A stretch of DNA of 55,786 bases from SZUA-442 sp035461905 (GTDB lineage: Bacteria > Actinomycetota > Acidimicrobiia > Spongiisociales > UBA5794): positions 1 through 55,786 of the forward strand of contig DATHUV010000140.1 of NCBI GenBank assembly GCA_035461905.1, in the 5' to 3' direction. The notes under the pieces were generated by a model. The model had not been told where the DNA came from, ran no database searches, and saw only the letters and a list, made by a program, of their open reading frames with translations. The position numbers and the translations under genes are program-made. Each line of letters begins with the position of its first letter. The stretch's first letter is position 1. Positions 43,032 to 51,045 of this stretch are shown here, piece after piece.

Positions 43032-44164
43032 AAGCCCTCCATCGTCTCGACGATGAGGTGGTCGACGACGGCACGCAGGGCCTCCTGCTTGGACGCCCCG
43101 CCCTCGAGCGCAGTGTTGTAGGCGCGCAGCTGGCGGTCCGAGCTCGTGCCCTGTGCCGTGATCTCCCGAATCCGCACCACCGAGTCGAGGGATCCGAGGG
43201 AGGCTGCGGCATTCCCGACGAGTTCGATGAGCTCCTCGGCGAGGTCAGCCATGGGGACCAGCTCTCCACGGCCGAAGTCGATCAGGGACTCCTCGACGCC
43301 GTAGCGCTGGGCTCGCCAGCTGTTCTCGGCGATGAGCATTCTCGAGTAGACCCGCCACCGCTGGTTGTGCAGACGGCGTTCGTACAGCATGGCGAGCAAT
43401 GCCTGGTAGAGCGCCGCGATCGAGATGGCGTCCTCGTACCGGGTGCAGATGTCCGACGACCGCATCTCCAGGGTCGGGTACCGCGCCGACGGGCGGATGT
43501 CCCACCACAGCTTCGTGGAATCCTCGATCACGCCTGTCGTCACCAGGACGTCGACGTGGCGCTGATAGTCCGACCAGTCGCTGAAGTCGTCGGGGATGCC
43601 CGTGCGGGGAAGGGCTCGGAACACGGCGGGACGGTAGCTCTTGAGCCCCGTGTCGTTGCCGTGCCAGAAAGGGCTCGACCCCGAAAGCGCAAGGATGTGA
43701 GGCAGGAAGTACGACACCTGGTTCATGAGGTCGATTCGCAGGTCCTTGTCAGCGATCTCCACATGCACGTGCATCCCGCAGATGAGCAGCCTGCGCACCA
43801 CCCCCTGGAGCGCATCAGCGAGGAGTCGGTACCTCGCCTTGTCCGTGAACTGTTGATCACCCCAGATCGCGAACGGGTGCGTGGAAGCCGAGATGATGGC
43901 CATGCCGTGCTCCTCGACGGTGTCCGAGACGAACCTGCGCATGGTGGCGAGGTATTCGGCGAGTTCCGACACGTTTGCGCTGACCGGGGTACCGATCTCG
44001 ATCTGGGAGCGGAGGAACTCGGGACTGGTCATGCCGACGGGTGGGGACTCGAGCTGGGCGAGGACGGCTTCCGGAAGGTCCGCCACGAGGTCACGGGTCG
44101 ACCGGTCGACGACGAAGTACTCCTCCTCGACACCGATCGTCAGGCTCGGGCGCTCGGGAATCAC
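43028..44164 (-). CDS. Carboxylate-amine ligase, GCS2 family (YbdK/EgtA-like)
   Basis: A 378-residue GCS2-fold ATP-grasp-like ligase with GVEEEYFVVD, CGMHVHVEI and ARYPTLEMRSSDICTRYEDA. Members make gamma-glutamylcysteine or gamma-glutamyl amides. The substrate is unknown; a glutathione-, mycothiol- or ergothioneine-linked role is possible. The GTG at 44164 has GGAGG 5 nt upstream and is the first gene of the five-gene minus-strand operon. Confidence 0.87.
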   Translation of the reverse strand: MIPERPSLTIGVEEEYFVVDRSTRDLVADLPEAVLAQLESPPVGMTSPEFLRSQIEIGTPVSANVSELAEYLATMRRFVSDTVEEHGMAIISASTHPFAIWGDQQFTDKARYRLLADALQGVVRRLLICGMHVHVEIADKDLRIDLMNQVSYFLPHILALSGSSPFWHGNDTGLKSYRPAVFRALPRTGIPDDFSDWSDYQRHVDVLVTTGVIEDSTKLWWDIRPSARYPTLEMRSSDICTRYEDAISIAALYQALLAMLYERRLHNQRWRVYSRMLIAENSWRAQRYGVEESLIDFGRGELVPMADLAEELIELVGNAAASLGSLDSVVRIREITAQGTSSDRQLRAYNTALEGGASKQEALRAVVDHLIVETMEGL

Positions 44165-44204
44165 GTCGACCTCCGCATGACAGGCTAGACCATCGAACCG
44201 GGCA

Positions 44205-45224
44205 TCACGGAACGACGAGGAGGCCTTCGGATTCGAGAGCGAGCCGCAGCGACCCTTCCTCGCCCGGCCTCACGGACAGCGTGAGAACGCCACCGCCGCC
44301 GTAGGGAGCATGACGCATCTGGATGTCGCGAATGTCCACCCCGGATGCCTCGAACGCGTGCCCTACCTTTGCAAGCTCGCCGGGGCGGTCCGCAAGGGCG
44401 ACTCGCACGTTGGCGACGGGCGATCCCAACGCGCGACGGATGTCACGAGCCATCGTCAGCATGGTGAGGAGGGAGTCGTCCCTGCTCACGATCGCTGCCT
44501 CGATCGCGGAGAGACGTTCGCGCAGCGCCCCGATGGCGTGGAGAACCGCCTCGTCGTTCGTCTTGAGGATCTCGACCCACCCGAGCGGCTCGGATGCGCC
44601 GACCCTCGTCAGGTCCCGAAAGCTGCCTGCAGCGAGATCGAGGGAGGCGTCATCGGCTGCTGCGGCTGTGAGGAGGGCGCTTGCGACGACCTGGGGGAGG
44701 TGGCTGATGAGGGCAACGGCTCGATCGTGCTGTCCCGCTCCCATGAGGATCGGCCTGGCACCGAGGCCCTCGATGACTTCGAGCACCACGGTGCGTGCAT
44801 CCTCGGGCGCTCCATCCACGACGACCCATGAAGCACCACTGAACAGCGCGGGGCTTGCTGCCTCGGGCCCCGACGTCTCTCGACCCGCCATCGGGTGGGT
44901 TCCGACGAATCGTGGCAGGTGACCCGACACGGCCACCACAGCTTCCTTGACGCCCGAAACGTCCATCACCACGGCGTCCGTCGCCAGGTTCGCCACGATC
45001 TCGATGGTCGCCTTTGGGGGTGCTGCGACGACCACGAGGTGTGCGCCATCGATCGCCGAGGCGATCGAGTCATCGTGGGAGTCGATGAGGCCGAGTTGGA
45101 TCGATCGAGCCCCTATGTCGGGGTCGGCGTCGTGTCCGACGACCTGCCACTCCATCGCACGGAGTCCAGCAGCGATCGATCCGCCAATGAGGCCTACGCC
45201 GATGACCGCTGCTCTCCTCACCAC
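44205..45224 (-). CDS. tyrA: Prephenate dehydrogenase with ACT domain
   Basis: A 339-residue enzyme. The N-terminus has the NAD site GVGLIGGSIAAGLR, then the prephenate-site segment GTHPMAGRETSGPEAA and the helical dimerisation domain. The C-terminal ACT domain begins at VRVALADRPGELAKVGHAF and probably binds Tyr for feedback. It converts prephenate to 4-hydroxyphenylpyruvate. The GTG at 45224 has GAGGAG 9 nt upstream; a second GTG follows directly. Confidence 0.93.
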   Translation of the reverse strand: MVRRAAVIGVGLIGGSIAAGLRAMEWQVVGHDADPDIGARSIQLGLIDSHDDSIASAIDGAHLVVVAAPPKATIEIVANLATDAVVMDVSGVKEAVVAVSGHLPRFVGTHPMAGRETSGPEAASPALFSGASWVVVDGAPEDARTVVLEVIEGLGARPILMGAGQHDRAVALISHLPQVVASALLTAAAADDASLDLAAGSFRDLTRVGASEPLGWVEILKTNDEAVLHAIGALRERLSAIEAAIVSRDDSLLTMLTMARDIRRALGSPVANVRVALADRPGELAKVGHAFEASGVDIRDIQMRHAPYGGGGVLTLSVRPGEEGSLRLALESEGLLVVP

Positions 45225-45457
45225 CAACGGACGCTCCTCATGTGCCTGGGTAGGGTGATCACGCGGGAGGCTAGGTGCGACCGGACACCAGGTGCGATTC
45301 CGGAACCTCACCGATGAACGCCTTGAATCCCTCCACTTCGTGCACACCACTGCCGACGAACCAAGGTGGTGGCGATAATGGCTGCCCACCGCCTCCCACG
45401 ATGCGGGCAGGCGCAAGGCGATCGCCATCGAGCGAGGACGCGAGCGCGGAGGACGCG

Positions 45458-45952
45458 ATGCCCACGGATGAACCTCGGATCCGCGGAACGGGACCGACGA
45501 CGCCGATCCGCGTCTTGGCCGTCGCAGCGGTGATGCTGGGCGTCATCACCGGATGCGGTTCGGCGAGCGAAACCAGCACGTCCACGCAGGACACGACCAC
45601 AACGACGACGGCCGCACCCGCGGCATCACCACTGGTGGGATCATGGGAACGCACCGGAGGGAACTACTCGGTCCTGCAGGGCATGATCGTCGAAGTCGAC
45701 GAGGCCGCATCCGAGGGCACGATCACCGAGGTCCCGAGAAACCCCTTCCAGTTCCGAGTCGGTGACGTGAAGTGGGCCTCCATCACGGCGGTGTCCGGAG
45801 ACCGCTTCCGAATCTTCGACCTCAGCCGCGAGTCCGGCACCGGGACGGCGTCAAGGGTCACCGGCGTCATCACCGTGGCTGACGGCGGGGAGACGCTCGA
45901 AATTCGCTTCTCGTCCACCGGGACGATCCAGATCTGGTCACGCGTCCCATAG
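45458..45952 (+). CDS. Secreted lipoprotein with Thr-rich linker
   Basis: A 164-residue lipoprotein: signal helix (about 18-32), lipobox VITGC (Cys33), Thr-rich linker, then a lipocalin-like or META-like beta domain with GSWERTGGNYS and ETLEIRFSSTG. GGAGG is 5 nt before the ATG. The 233-nt gap before it (45225-45457) shows no clear gene or promoter beyond tyrA's upstream region. Function unknown. Confidence 0.7.
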   Translation: MPTDEPRIRGTGPTTPIRVLAVAAVMLGVITGCGSASETSTSTQDTTTTTTAAPAASPLVGSWERTGGNYSVLQGMIVEVDEAASEGTITEVPRNPFQFRVGDVKWASITAVSGDRFRIFDLSRESGTGTASRVTGVITVADGGETLEIRFSSTGTIQIWSRVP

Positions 45953-46040
45953 TCCCCAGGTGCGAGGTCGCGTCCTCGCTGGACGATCCGTCGTGACCGA
46001 CGGGCTCAGCCGAGCCTGAGCTTGGCCACGGAATTCCTCC

Positions 46041-46046
46041 TACCCT
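46041..46046 (+). promoter_or_regulatory. -10 box TACCCT, leaderless-type
   Basis: TACCCT is followed by exactly 7 nt and the epimerase ATG at 46054. Confidence 0.45.
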
Positions 46047-46053
46047 CGGTCAG

Positions 46054-46989
46054 ATGAAGCGGGTCTTCGTCACCGGTGCCTCGAGTTGGACGGGTGGCCA
46101 GCTGGTCAGGACGCTTGCCGCCCGACGGGACGTCGAGGTCTTCGCTGTCGACGACGAACCGCCACGTGTGCCGTTCGACGCCGAGTTCAAGTTGCTGGAC
46201 CTCGACCGCCTCGCGCTCGCCCGGTACGTCCTCGAGATCGAGCCCGACGTAGTCGTGCACCTGCAGTCGGTTCATCGCAGGACCGAGGAGGGCCGCACGA
46301 CGGGAGCCGAGGATCGGATCATCGGTGCCCTGGCGTTGTTCGGGGCGATCGAGCGGGTCCAATCCGTCTCCTCGGTGATCGTCAAGTCCGATACGGCCAT
46401 CTACGGATCGAACCCCAGGAGTCCCTCGGTCGTTGACGAGTCGACACGCCCCAAGGGCCGCTCGAGCCGATTCCAGAGGGACCTCGCCGAGATGGAGCGC
46501 TTCGTCACCGGTCTCTCCGACCGCTTGCCCGACGTCGTGATCACCACGCTCCGTTTCGCACCCATCTTCGGTCCCCGAATTGCGAATCCAATCAGCCGAT
46601 ACCTCACCCTGCCGGTGGTCCCCACGCTCCTGGGCTTTGATCCTCGCCTCCAGTTCACGGATGAACGTGATGCCGTCGCCGTCCTCGAGCACTCGCTCGA
46701 CAATCCGGTGGCTGGAACGTTCAACGTTGCCGGCGACGGCCAGATGTACCTCTCGCGGGTACTGCGTCTCGGAAGGCGGGCTCCCCAGCCGCTGCCGGGA
46801 CGCGTGTTCGACACTGCGCTTCGGACCCTTCGCAGGACCGGGCTCGTCGTCCCTGACCACCTCTCGGGCCTTCTGAAGCATGGCCGCGTCGCAGATGCGA
46901 CAGCGATGCGTACCGAGCTCGGATTCATTCCCCGCTACACCTGTCGAATGACGGTGATGAACGCCTACCACCCGGAAATCTCGTCATGA
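46054..46989 (+). CDS. NAD-dependent epimerase/dehydratase family protein
   Basis: A 311-residue extended-SDR protein. The Rossmann motif is FVTGASSWTGGQL (a variant of GxxGxxG), and SDTAIYGSNP marks the active-site Tyr region, but the usual YxxxK is not obvious; RFQRDLAEME follows instead. It may have lost oxidoreductase activity. Its stop overlaps the acyltransferase ATG (ATGA), suggesting a joint role in lipid or glycolipid metabolism. Confidence 0.8.
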   Translation: MKRVFVTGASSWTGGQLVRTLAARRDVEVFAVDDEPPRVPFDAEFKLLDLDRLALARYVLEIEPDVVVHLQSVHRRTEEGRTTGAEDRIIGALALFGAIERVQSVSSVIVKSDTAIYGSNPRSPSVVDESTRPKGRSSRFQRDLAEMERFVTGLSDRLPDVVITTLRFAPIFGPRIANPISRYLTLPVVPTLLGFDPRLQFTDERDAVAVLEHSLDNPVAGTFNVAGDGQMYLSRVLRLGRRAPQPLPGRVFDTALRTLRRTGLVVPDHLSGLLKHGRVADATAMRTELGFIPRYTCRMTVMNAYHPEISS

Positions 46990-48203
46990 CCCGGGACTTC
47001 CGATCGCTGACCAAGGCCGAGCTCCTCCAACATGCACGGGCGATCAACCTGCAAGGCAGGTCCTCGATGACGAAGGCCGAGCTCCTCACCGCCCTCGAGG
47101 AGACTGCGACACCAGAGACGGCGGCCGACCGGGTCGGGGACACAACGATCGAGATCCCCGAGGGGCTCGGAGCATTGTCCCTGCCTGGAATCTCGGCGGA
47201 GGACCGCGCCGAGGCTCGCCAGCGACGTGCGGCCCTGAACTACCGGTTGGGTGCCTTCGTGGACACAGCGACACACTGCCCGTGGCGGAGCATAGAGGGC
47301 CATCCCTGCGGGCTTCCCGTATCGGTCGGCACATCCCGGTGCGGACTCCACGGCGATGGCTCGATCGCCGATCGGGCATTCCCGCTGACCGGCATCCTCG
47401 GGTTCAGCGCATGGCCAGCGCTCTGGCGCCACCTGATGCTCGCCACGTACGATGTGGACGCCTTCGGTCTCGATCCCGTCGTTGCCGAGATGGTGTGGCA
47501 TGTGCTCAATGGCCTGTACTACGACTACTTCCGCGTGGAGGTCGACGGGATCGAGAACATCCCCTTGGACGGACCTGCCGTGCTCGTCGCGAACCACGGT
47601 GGCGCGGCACTCCCCTACGACGCCGCGATGCTGTCGCTCGCCGTCATGAACGAAGCAGAGGTCCCGCGACGGGTACGCGTCATCGGGACGGAGATCTTCA
47701 ACATGCTTCCCTTCGTATCGCACCTGTACCGGAAGGTCGGTGCGGCACATGCGACGCGGGAGGATGCTGCCGAGATCCTCAAACGCGGTCACCTCCTCGG
47801 TGTCTTCCCCGAAGGCGAGCGCGGCTTCATGAAGCCGGTGTGGGAGGCATACCGCGTAGGGCGCCTGGGACGTGGCGGGTTCGTCGAGATCGCCCAGGAC
47901 GCCGGCGCGGCGATCGTCCCCGTGGCGATCATCGGCTCCGAGGAGGTGCATCCCGCCGTGATGACCTCGAAGCTCCTGGCCCGCCTGGTGAGGCTTGTCT
48001 TCCCCGAGCAGCGGGTCGAGGAGATCGCCATTGCACTCAATCCGATCCCCCTCCCGATCCGGTGGAGGATCCGCTTCCTCGAGCCCATACCTGCGGATCG
48101 GCCACTCGATGCGCTTGACCTCCTCCAACGATCCGAGGACATCCGCCGATCGATCCAGGAGGCACTCGACGACATGCTCGCCTCCCGTCGCACGTCGTTC
48201 TGA
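46986..48203 (+). CDS. PlsC-family acyltransferase with SAP/Rho-N-like and Cys-His N-terminus
   Basis: A 405-residue protein. Residues 6-40 form a helix pair like SAP/Rho_N (LTKAELLQHAR...MTKAELLTAL). Residues 98-122 hold C98, C108, C119 and H122 (CX9CX10CX2H), a possible zinc site. The C-terminal acyltransferase has VANHGGAALPYDAAM and VFPEGERG. It probably acylates lysophosphatidate or a related lipid. Neither N-terminal part is usual in PlsC. It overlaps the epimerase gene. Confidence 0.85.
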   Translation: MTRDFRSLTKAELLQHARAINLQGRSSMTKAELLTALEETATPETAADRVGDTTIEIPEGLGALSLPGISAEDRAEARQRRAALNYRLGAFVDTATHCPWRSIEGHPCGLPVSVGTSRCGLHGDGSIADRAFPLTGILGFSAWPALWRHLMLATYDVDAFGLDPVVAEMVWHVLNGLYYDYFRVEVDGIENIPLDGPAVLVANHGGAALPYDAAMLSLAVMNEAEVPRRVRVIGTEIFNMLPFVSHLYRKVGAAHATREDAAEILKRGHLLGVFPEGERGFMKPVWEAYRVGRLGRGGFVEIAQDAGAAIVPVAIIGSEEVHPAVMTSKLLARLVRLVFPEQRVEEIAIALNPIPLPIRWRIRFLEPIPADRPLDALDLLQRSEDIRRSIQEALDDMLASRRTSF

Positions 48204-48225
48204 GGTCTCCTCCAGCAGTCTCTGC

Positions 48226-48255
48226 GCACTCTGCTTGCAATTGCAAGCAGAGTGC
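48226..48255. promoter_or_regulatory. 30-bp perfect palindrome, operator of the XRE gene
   Basis: The left half GCACTCTGCTTGCAA (48226-48240) is followed directly by its exact reverse complement (48241-48255), with no spacer. It covers the -35 box and part of the spacer of the next promoter. A dimeric XRE repressor binding here would block RNA polymerase, so autorepression by the downstream gene is likely. Confidence 0.8.
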
Positions 48256-48263
48256 TGTACAAT
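48235..48263 (+). promoter_or_regulatory. Promoter of the XRE/HBHA-like operon
   Basis: The -35 box TTGCAA (48235-48240) and -10 box TACAAT (48258-48263) are separated by 17 nt. The predicted start of transcription is near 48270-48271, only a few bases before the ATG at 48274. This favours 48274 over the ATG at 48262, which lies inside the -10 box. Confidence 0.65.
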
Positions 48264-48273
48264 GCAAACAACC

Positions 48274-48621
48274 ATGAAAACACCACAGCTTGGGGACGTC
48301 GGCTCGTTCATCCGAGAACAGCGGGAGCGCAGCGCACTGTCGATCCGCAAACTCGCCGATCTGACCGGGGTCTCGAACCCCTATCTGAGCCAGATCGAAC
48401 GTGGGGTTCGAACACCATCGGCGGAGATCCTCAGGTCCATCGGCGAGGCACTGTCCATCCGGACGGAGACCCTCTACGAGCGGGCTGGGCTGCTCGACCG
48501 GGACGAGCCTCCCGGAGTGACCGAGGCGATCGAAGCAGACCCCGGGCTGACGGCGAACCAGAAGAGAGCACTGATGGAGATCTACACGACCTTCATCGCA
48601 CACGACAAGGAGGAACAATGA
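48274..48621 (+). CDS. XRE-family regulator (Rv0474-like position)
   Basis: A 115-residue protein with an N-terminal Cro/XRE helix-turn-helix (about 8-62; LSIRKLADLTGVSNPYLSQIERG) and a C-terminal helix pair (TANQKRALMEIYTTF). It stands directly upstream of a Lys/Ala-rich protein with ATGA overlap. In Mycobacterium the XRE gene Rv0474 precedes hbhA (Rv0475) in the same way. It probably binds the 30-bp palindrome upstream and represses its own operon. Confidence 0.9.
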   Translation: MKTPQLGDVGSFIREQRERSALSIRKLADLTGVSNPYLSQIERGVRTPSAEILRSIGEALSIRTETLYERAGLLDRDEPPGVTEAIEADPGLTANQKRALMEIYTTFIAHDKEEQ

Positions 48622-49427
48622 ACCTCGATACCTCGAAGGAGACGGCCACGAAGGCCGTGAAGACGGTCACAGGGACCGTCGCCGAGACCACGACGACAGC
48701 AACGACCAAGGCAAAGGAATACACCGAGGTCGCAGCCGGTCGATTCGTCGACTATTCGACCGCTGCCAGCGACTCGGTCAAGGAGGCAACGGACACCGCC
48801 ACCTCTCGCGCAAGCGAGTACGGCACGGCTGCCGTCGCCACGATCGCCGAGACCGCAACGGAGATCATCGACCAGGGAAGGGTCCTCGCACAGAAGGGCT
48901 TCGTCCGCGTGAAGGAGTTCCAGGTCGGGGACAAGAAGGTCGGCGAACGGGCCCAGGCAACCGTCGAGACCGTTTCCGAGAAGATCGATGTCGATCAGAT
49001 CCAGGATCAGGTCGCAAAGCTCCGTCACCAGATGGAAGGTGTCCTGAGCACGTGGAAGGACACGTTCCGCCCCGCGACGGCTCCGAAGGCAGCAGCGAGG
49101 CCCGCAGTGAAGAAGCCCGCCGCCACGAAGCCCGCAGCGAAGGCGACAACGGCCACCAGGGCGACTGCGGCAAAGAAGCCCGCCGCCAAGAAGCCCGCCG
49201 CCAGGAAGCCCGTCGCAAAGGCGACTACGGCCACGAAGCCCGCACCGAAGAAGGCGACCACCAAGGCGTCGACCACCAAGGCGACTGCGGCAAAGAAGCC
49301 CGCCGCAAAGGCGACTACGGCCACAAAGCCCGCACCGAAGAAGGCGACCACCAAGGCGACTGCGGCAAAGAAGCCCGCCGCCAAGAAGGCGACGACCAAG
49401 GCGTCAACAACGAAGACGACCGCATAG
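48618..49427 (+). CDS. HBHA-like protein with Lys/Ala/Pro-rich tail
   Basis: A 269-residue protein without a signal peptide. Residues 1-155 are helical with heptad-like spacing (phasin/HBHA-like). Residues 155-269 are low-complexity repeats of AAKKPAAK and ATTKATA, strongly basic like histone H1 or the heparin-binding tail of mycobacterial HBHA. Such proteins bind DNA, polysaccharides or storage lipid granules; which one applies here is open. Internal DNA repeats could change its length. The ATG overlaps the XRE stop. Confidence 0.75.
   Translation: MNLDTSKETATKAVKTVTGTVAETTTTATTKAKEYTEVAAGRFVDYSTAASDSVKEATDTATSRASEYGTAAVATIAETATEIIDQGRVLAQKGFVRVKEFQVGDKKVGERAQATVETVSEKIDVDQIQDQVAKLRHQMEGVLSTWKDTFRPATAPKAAARPAVKKPAATKPAAKATTATRATAAKKPAAKKPAARKPVAKATTATKPAPKKATTKASTTKATAAKKPAAKATTATKPAPKKATTKATAAKKPAAKKATTKASTTKTTA
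49215..49358 (+). repeat. Direct repeats coding for the Lys/Ala-rich tail
   Basis: A 54-nt block at 49215-49268 recurs at 49305-49358, 90 nt away, with one mismatch seen. Shorter AAGCCCGCC-type units fill the rest of 49090-49424. Recombination between copies would delete or add 90 nt (30 residues) in frame. Confidence 0.8.
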
Positions 49428-49447
49428 TCGACTTCTCTGTCGCAGGA

Positions 49448-49478
49448 GGAGGGCCCGCACCGAGTGTGCGGGCCCTCC
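49448..49478. terminator. Bidirectional terminator
   Basis: GGAGGGCCCGCAC (49448-49460) pairs with GTGCGGGCCCTCC (49466-49478): 13 bp with a 5-nt loop. It lies between two convergent genes (stops at 49427 and 49493). Confidence 0.8.
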
Positions 49479-49492
49479 GCGTTACAGAACGA

Positions 49493-49897
49493 TCAGGAGA
49501 CCACTGTCGAGTCCAGGGCGACCGCCGCGTCCACCCAGCCCTGGACCATCTCGATCGTGGGGAGGCGCTGCACGGTGCGCCGCTTCGTGTTCACCTGGGT
49601 CATCATCGTCATGAGGTTTGCGGCATTCCTACGTCGAAGCGCCTTGACGGTGTCGACTCCCGCCGAACCGAGGAGATCCGCGTACTCCGAACCGATCCCA
49701 TTGATGCGCATGAGGTCGGCCTGATGCGCCCAGTGAAGGAGCTCACTGGTTGGGATGCCGGTCCGTTCCGAGAGGTTTGATCGCTGCGTGCGGGTACCGG
49801 CCTGCTGGAGCAATGCCTCCGTCGTACGGACGCGAGCCTTGCGAAGCTTGGTCGCGTCCCGGTGATCGATCGCCCGAATCGCCGCAATCGACGCCAT
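49493..49897 (-). CDS. DUF4332-like helix-hairpin-helix protein
   Basis: A 134-residue small helical protein with two HhH-like units: RKARVRTTEALLQQAG and INGIGSEYADLLGSAGVDTVKALRRR. This pattern fits DUF4332. Such domains usually bind DNA or other proteins non-specifically. AGGAG lies upstream of the ATG at 49897. Function unknown. Confidence 0.8.
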   Translation of the reverse strand: MASIAAIRAIDHRDATKLRKARVRTTEALLQQAGTRTQRSNLSERTGIPTSELLHWAHQADLMRINGIGSEYADLLGSAGVDTVKALRRRNAANLMTMMTQVNTKRRTVQRLPTIEMVQGWVDAAVALDSTVVS

Positions 49898-49971
49898 CGG
49901 CTCAACTCCTTCTGACCAGCGCTCAGTGAACGCCGAGACTACTCATGTGGATCGGACCGTTGCATATCGAC

Positions 49972-50556
49972 TCACCTGCGTGAAGCGGGAAGGTCCTCGA
50001 ACCGTTCGATGATTCGAGGTGCGAGGTGGTCCACGTGGACTTCCTCGACCGCCCTGGCATGGGTCGCCACGACGTCATGGACGTCGATCGATCCCTCCTG
50101 ACCCAGGAACACGTCCCACACCGATCGTGCGAGTACGACGGGCCAGCCACGGGTGTATCGGTACTTCGGGAGCGTGACGTCAGCCTCGGTCGCCCTCGCC
50201 CGTTCGACGAGAGCGGCGACGATCCCTGGATCCACCCCGGGTTGATCACCACGTGCGAGGATGCAGTGCGTCACCGACCGATCTCGAGAGGCCATGTCCA
50301 GCACGGCTCGAATCGGTGAGGCCGAGCCCTCCTCCCACGAGGGGTCGACCACGACGGATACGTCGGACAGGCTCGACTCGCGTTCGAGCTCGGCGCCGTC
50401 GGCTCCGAGCACCACGACCACCTCGTCGACGGGCCAGGACATCGCGTCGGCGACCACCAGATCGACCAGCTTCGTACCACGCACGTCTGCGAGGTACTTC
50501 GACGACGGGAAGCCCTCACTGCGATCGGCAGCGAGGATGGCGACGAGGATGGACAT
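49972..50556 (-). CDS. MobA/MocA-like nucleotidyltransferase with altered N-motif
   Basis: A 194-residue Rossmann-like NTP-transferase fold. The start ILAADRSEGFPSSKYL corresponds to the usual LAAGxSxRxGxxK, but Gly is replaced by Asp and the Arg is not in place. ARGDQPGVDPGIV matches the second motif (GDQP). It may transfer a nucleotide to a cofactor such as molybdopterin, or have lost activity. Its promoter TAGCCT is 8 nt before the ATG. Confidence 0.75.
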   Translation of the reverse strand: MSILVAILAADRSEGFPSSKYLADVRGTKLVDLVVADAMSWPVDEVVVVLGADGAELERESSLSDVSVVVDPSWEEGSASPIRAVLDMASRDRSVTHCILARGDQPGVDPGIVAALVERARATEADVTLPKYRYTRGWPVVLARSVWDVFLGQEGSIDVHDVVATHARAVEEVHVDHLAPRIIERFEDLPASRR

Positions 50557-50564
50557 GGCGACGA

Positions 50565-50570
50565 AGGCTA
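50565..50570 (-). promoter_or_regulatory. -10 box TAGCCT, leaderless-type
   Basis: On the minus strand TAGCCT is followed by 8 nt and the ATG at 50556. It lies just past the stop of the DUF2017 gene, so the nucleotidyltransferase may be separately transcribed. Confidence 0.3.
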
Positions 50571-50571
50571 C

Positions 50572-51045
50572 TCACCGCAGGTTTCGGATCGCCCTGACGA
50601 GCATGTCCTGGACGTGGGACAGCCACGCAACGGCGGCGAGGGCGGGGTCCGTCGCAATGCGGTGCTCCCAGGATGGGCCTTCGTCGAAGGCACCGGCCCG
50701 TGCCGCGAGGACGAGCCTCGCCTCGTTCAGGACGCGAACCAACGCGAGCGCCTCATTGCGTGTCAACTCCTGGGCTCCTGCCGCGACGTCTTCGACGACA
50801 CGACCGTCGACACGGCGTGCAACTGCGCGTTCACCCGATACCAGTCGATCAAAGGCCAGTGAGGCGTCAGGGTCGTCGGTATACGCAGCGCGATGGAGGA
50901 CATCGAATGCCGGGTCGGACATCTCGTCCCCAGCGGCGTCCCCGACCGATGCGAGGAGATCGGGAATGCCGGCCAAGACGCCGCGGTCCATCACCGAGAG
51001 CTCCACGACGATGCGGCCCGAGCGCACGGAGAACACGCTCCTCAC
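50572..51045 (-). CDS. DUF2017 family protein
   Basis: A 157-residue helical protein of the DUF2017 family, which sits next to clpS in many actinobacteria. The C-terminal helices contain WLSHVQDMLVRAIRNL. The GTG at 51045 overlaps the clpS stop (GTGA), so it is preferred over the upstream GTG at 51063. The family's function is not known; a link to Clp proteolysis is inferred from conserved position. Confidence 0.83.
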   Translation of the reverse strand: MRSVFSVRSGRIVVELSVMDRGVLAGIPDLLASVGDAAGDEMSDPAFDVLHRAAYTDDPDASLAFDRLVSGERAVARRVDGRVVEDVAAGAQELTRNEALALVRVLNEARLVLAARAGAFDEGPSWEHRIATDPALAAVAWLSHVQDMLVRAIRNLR

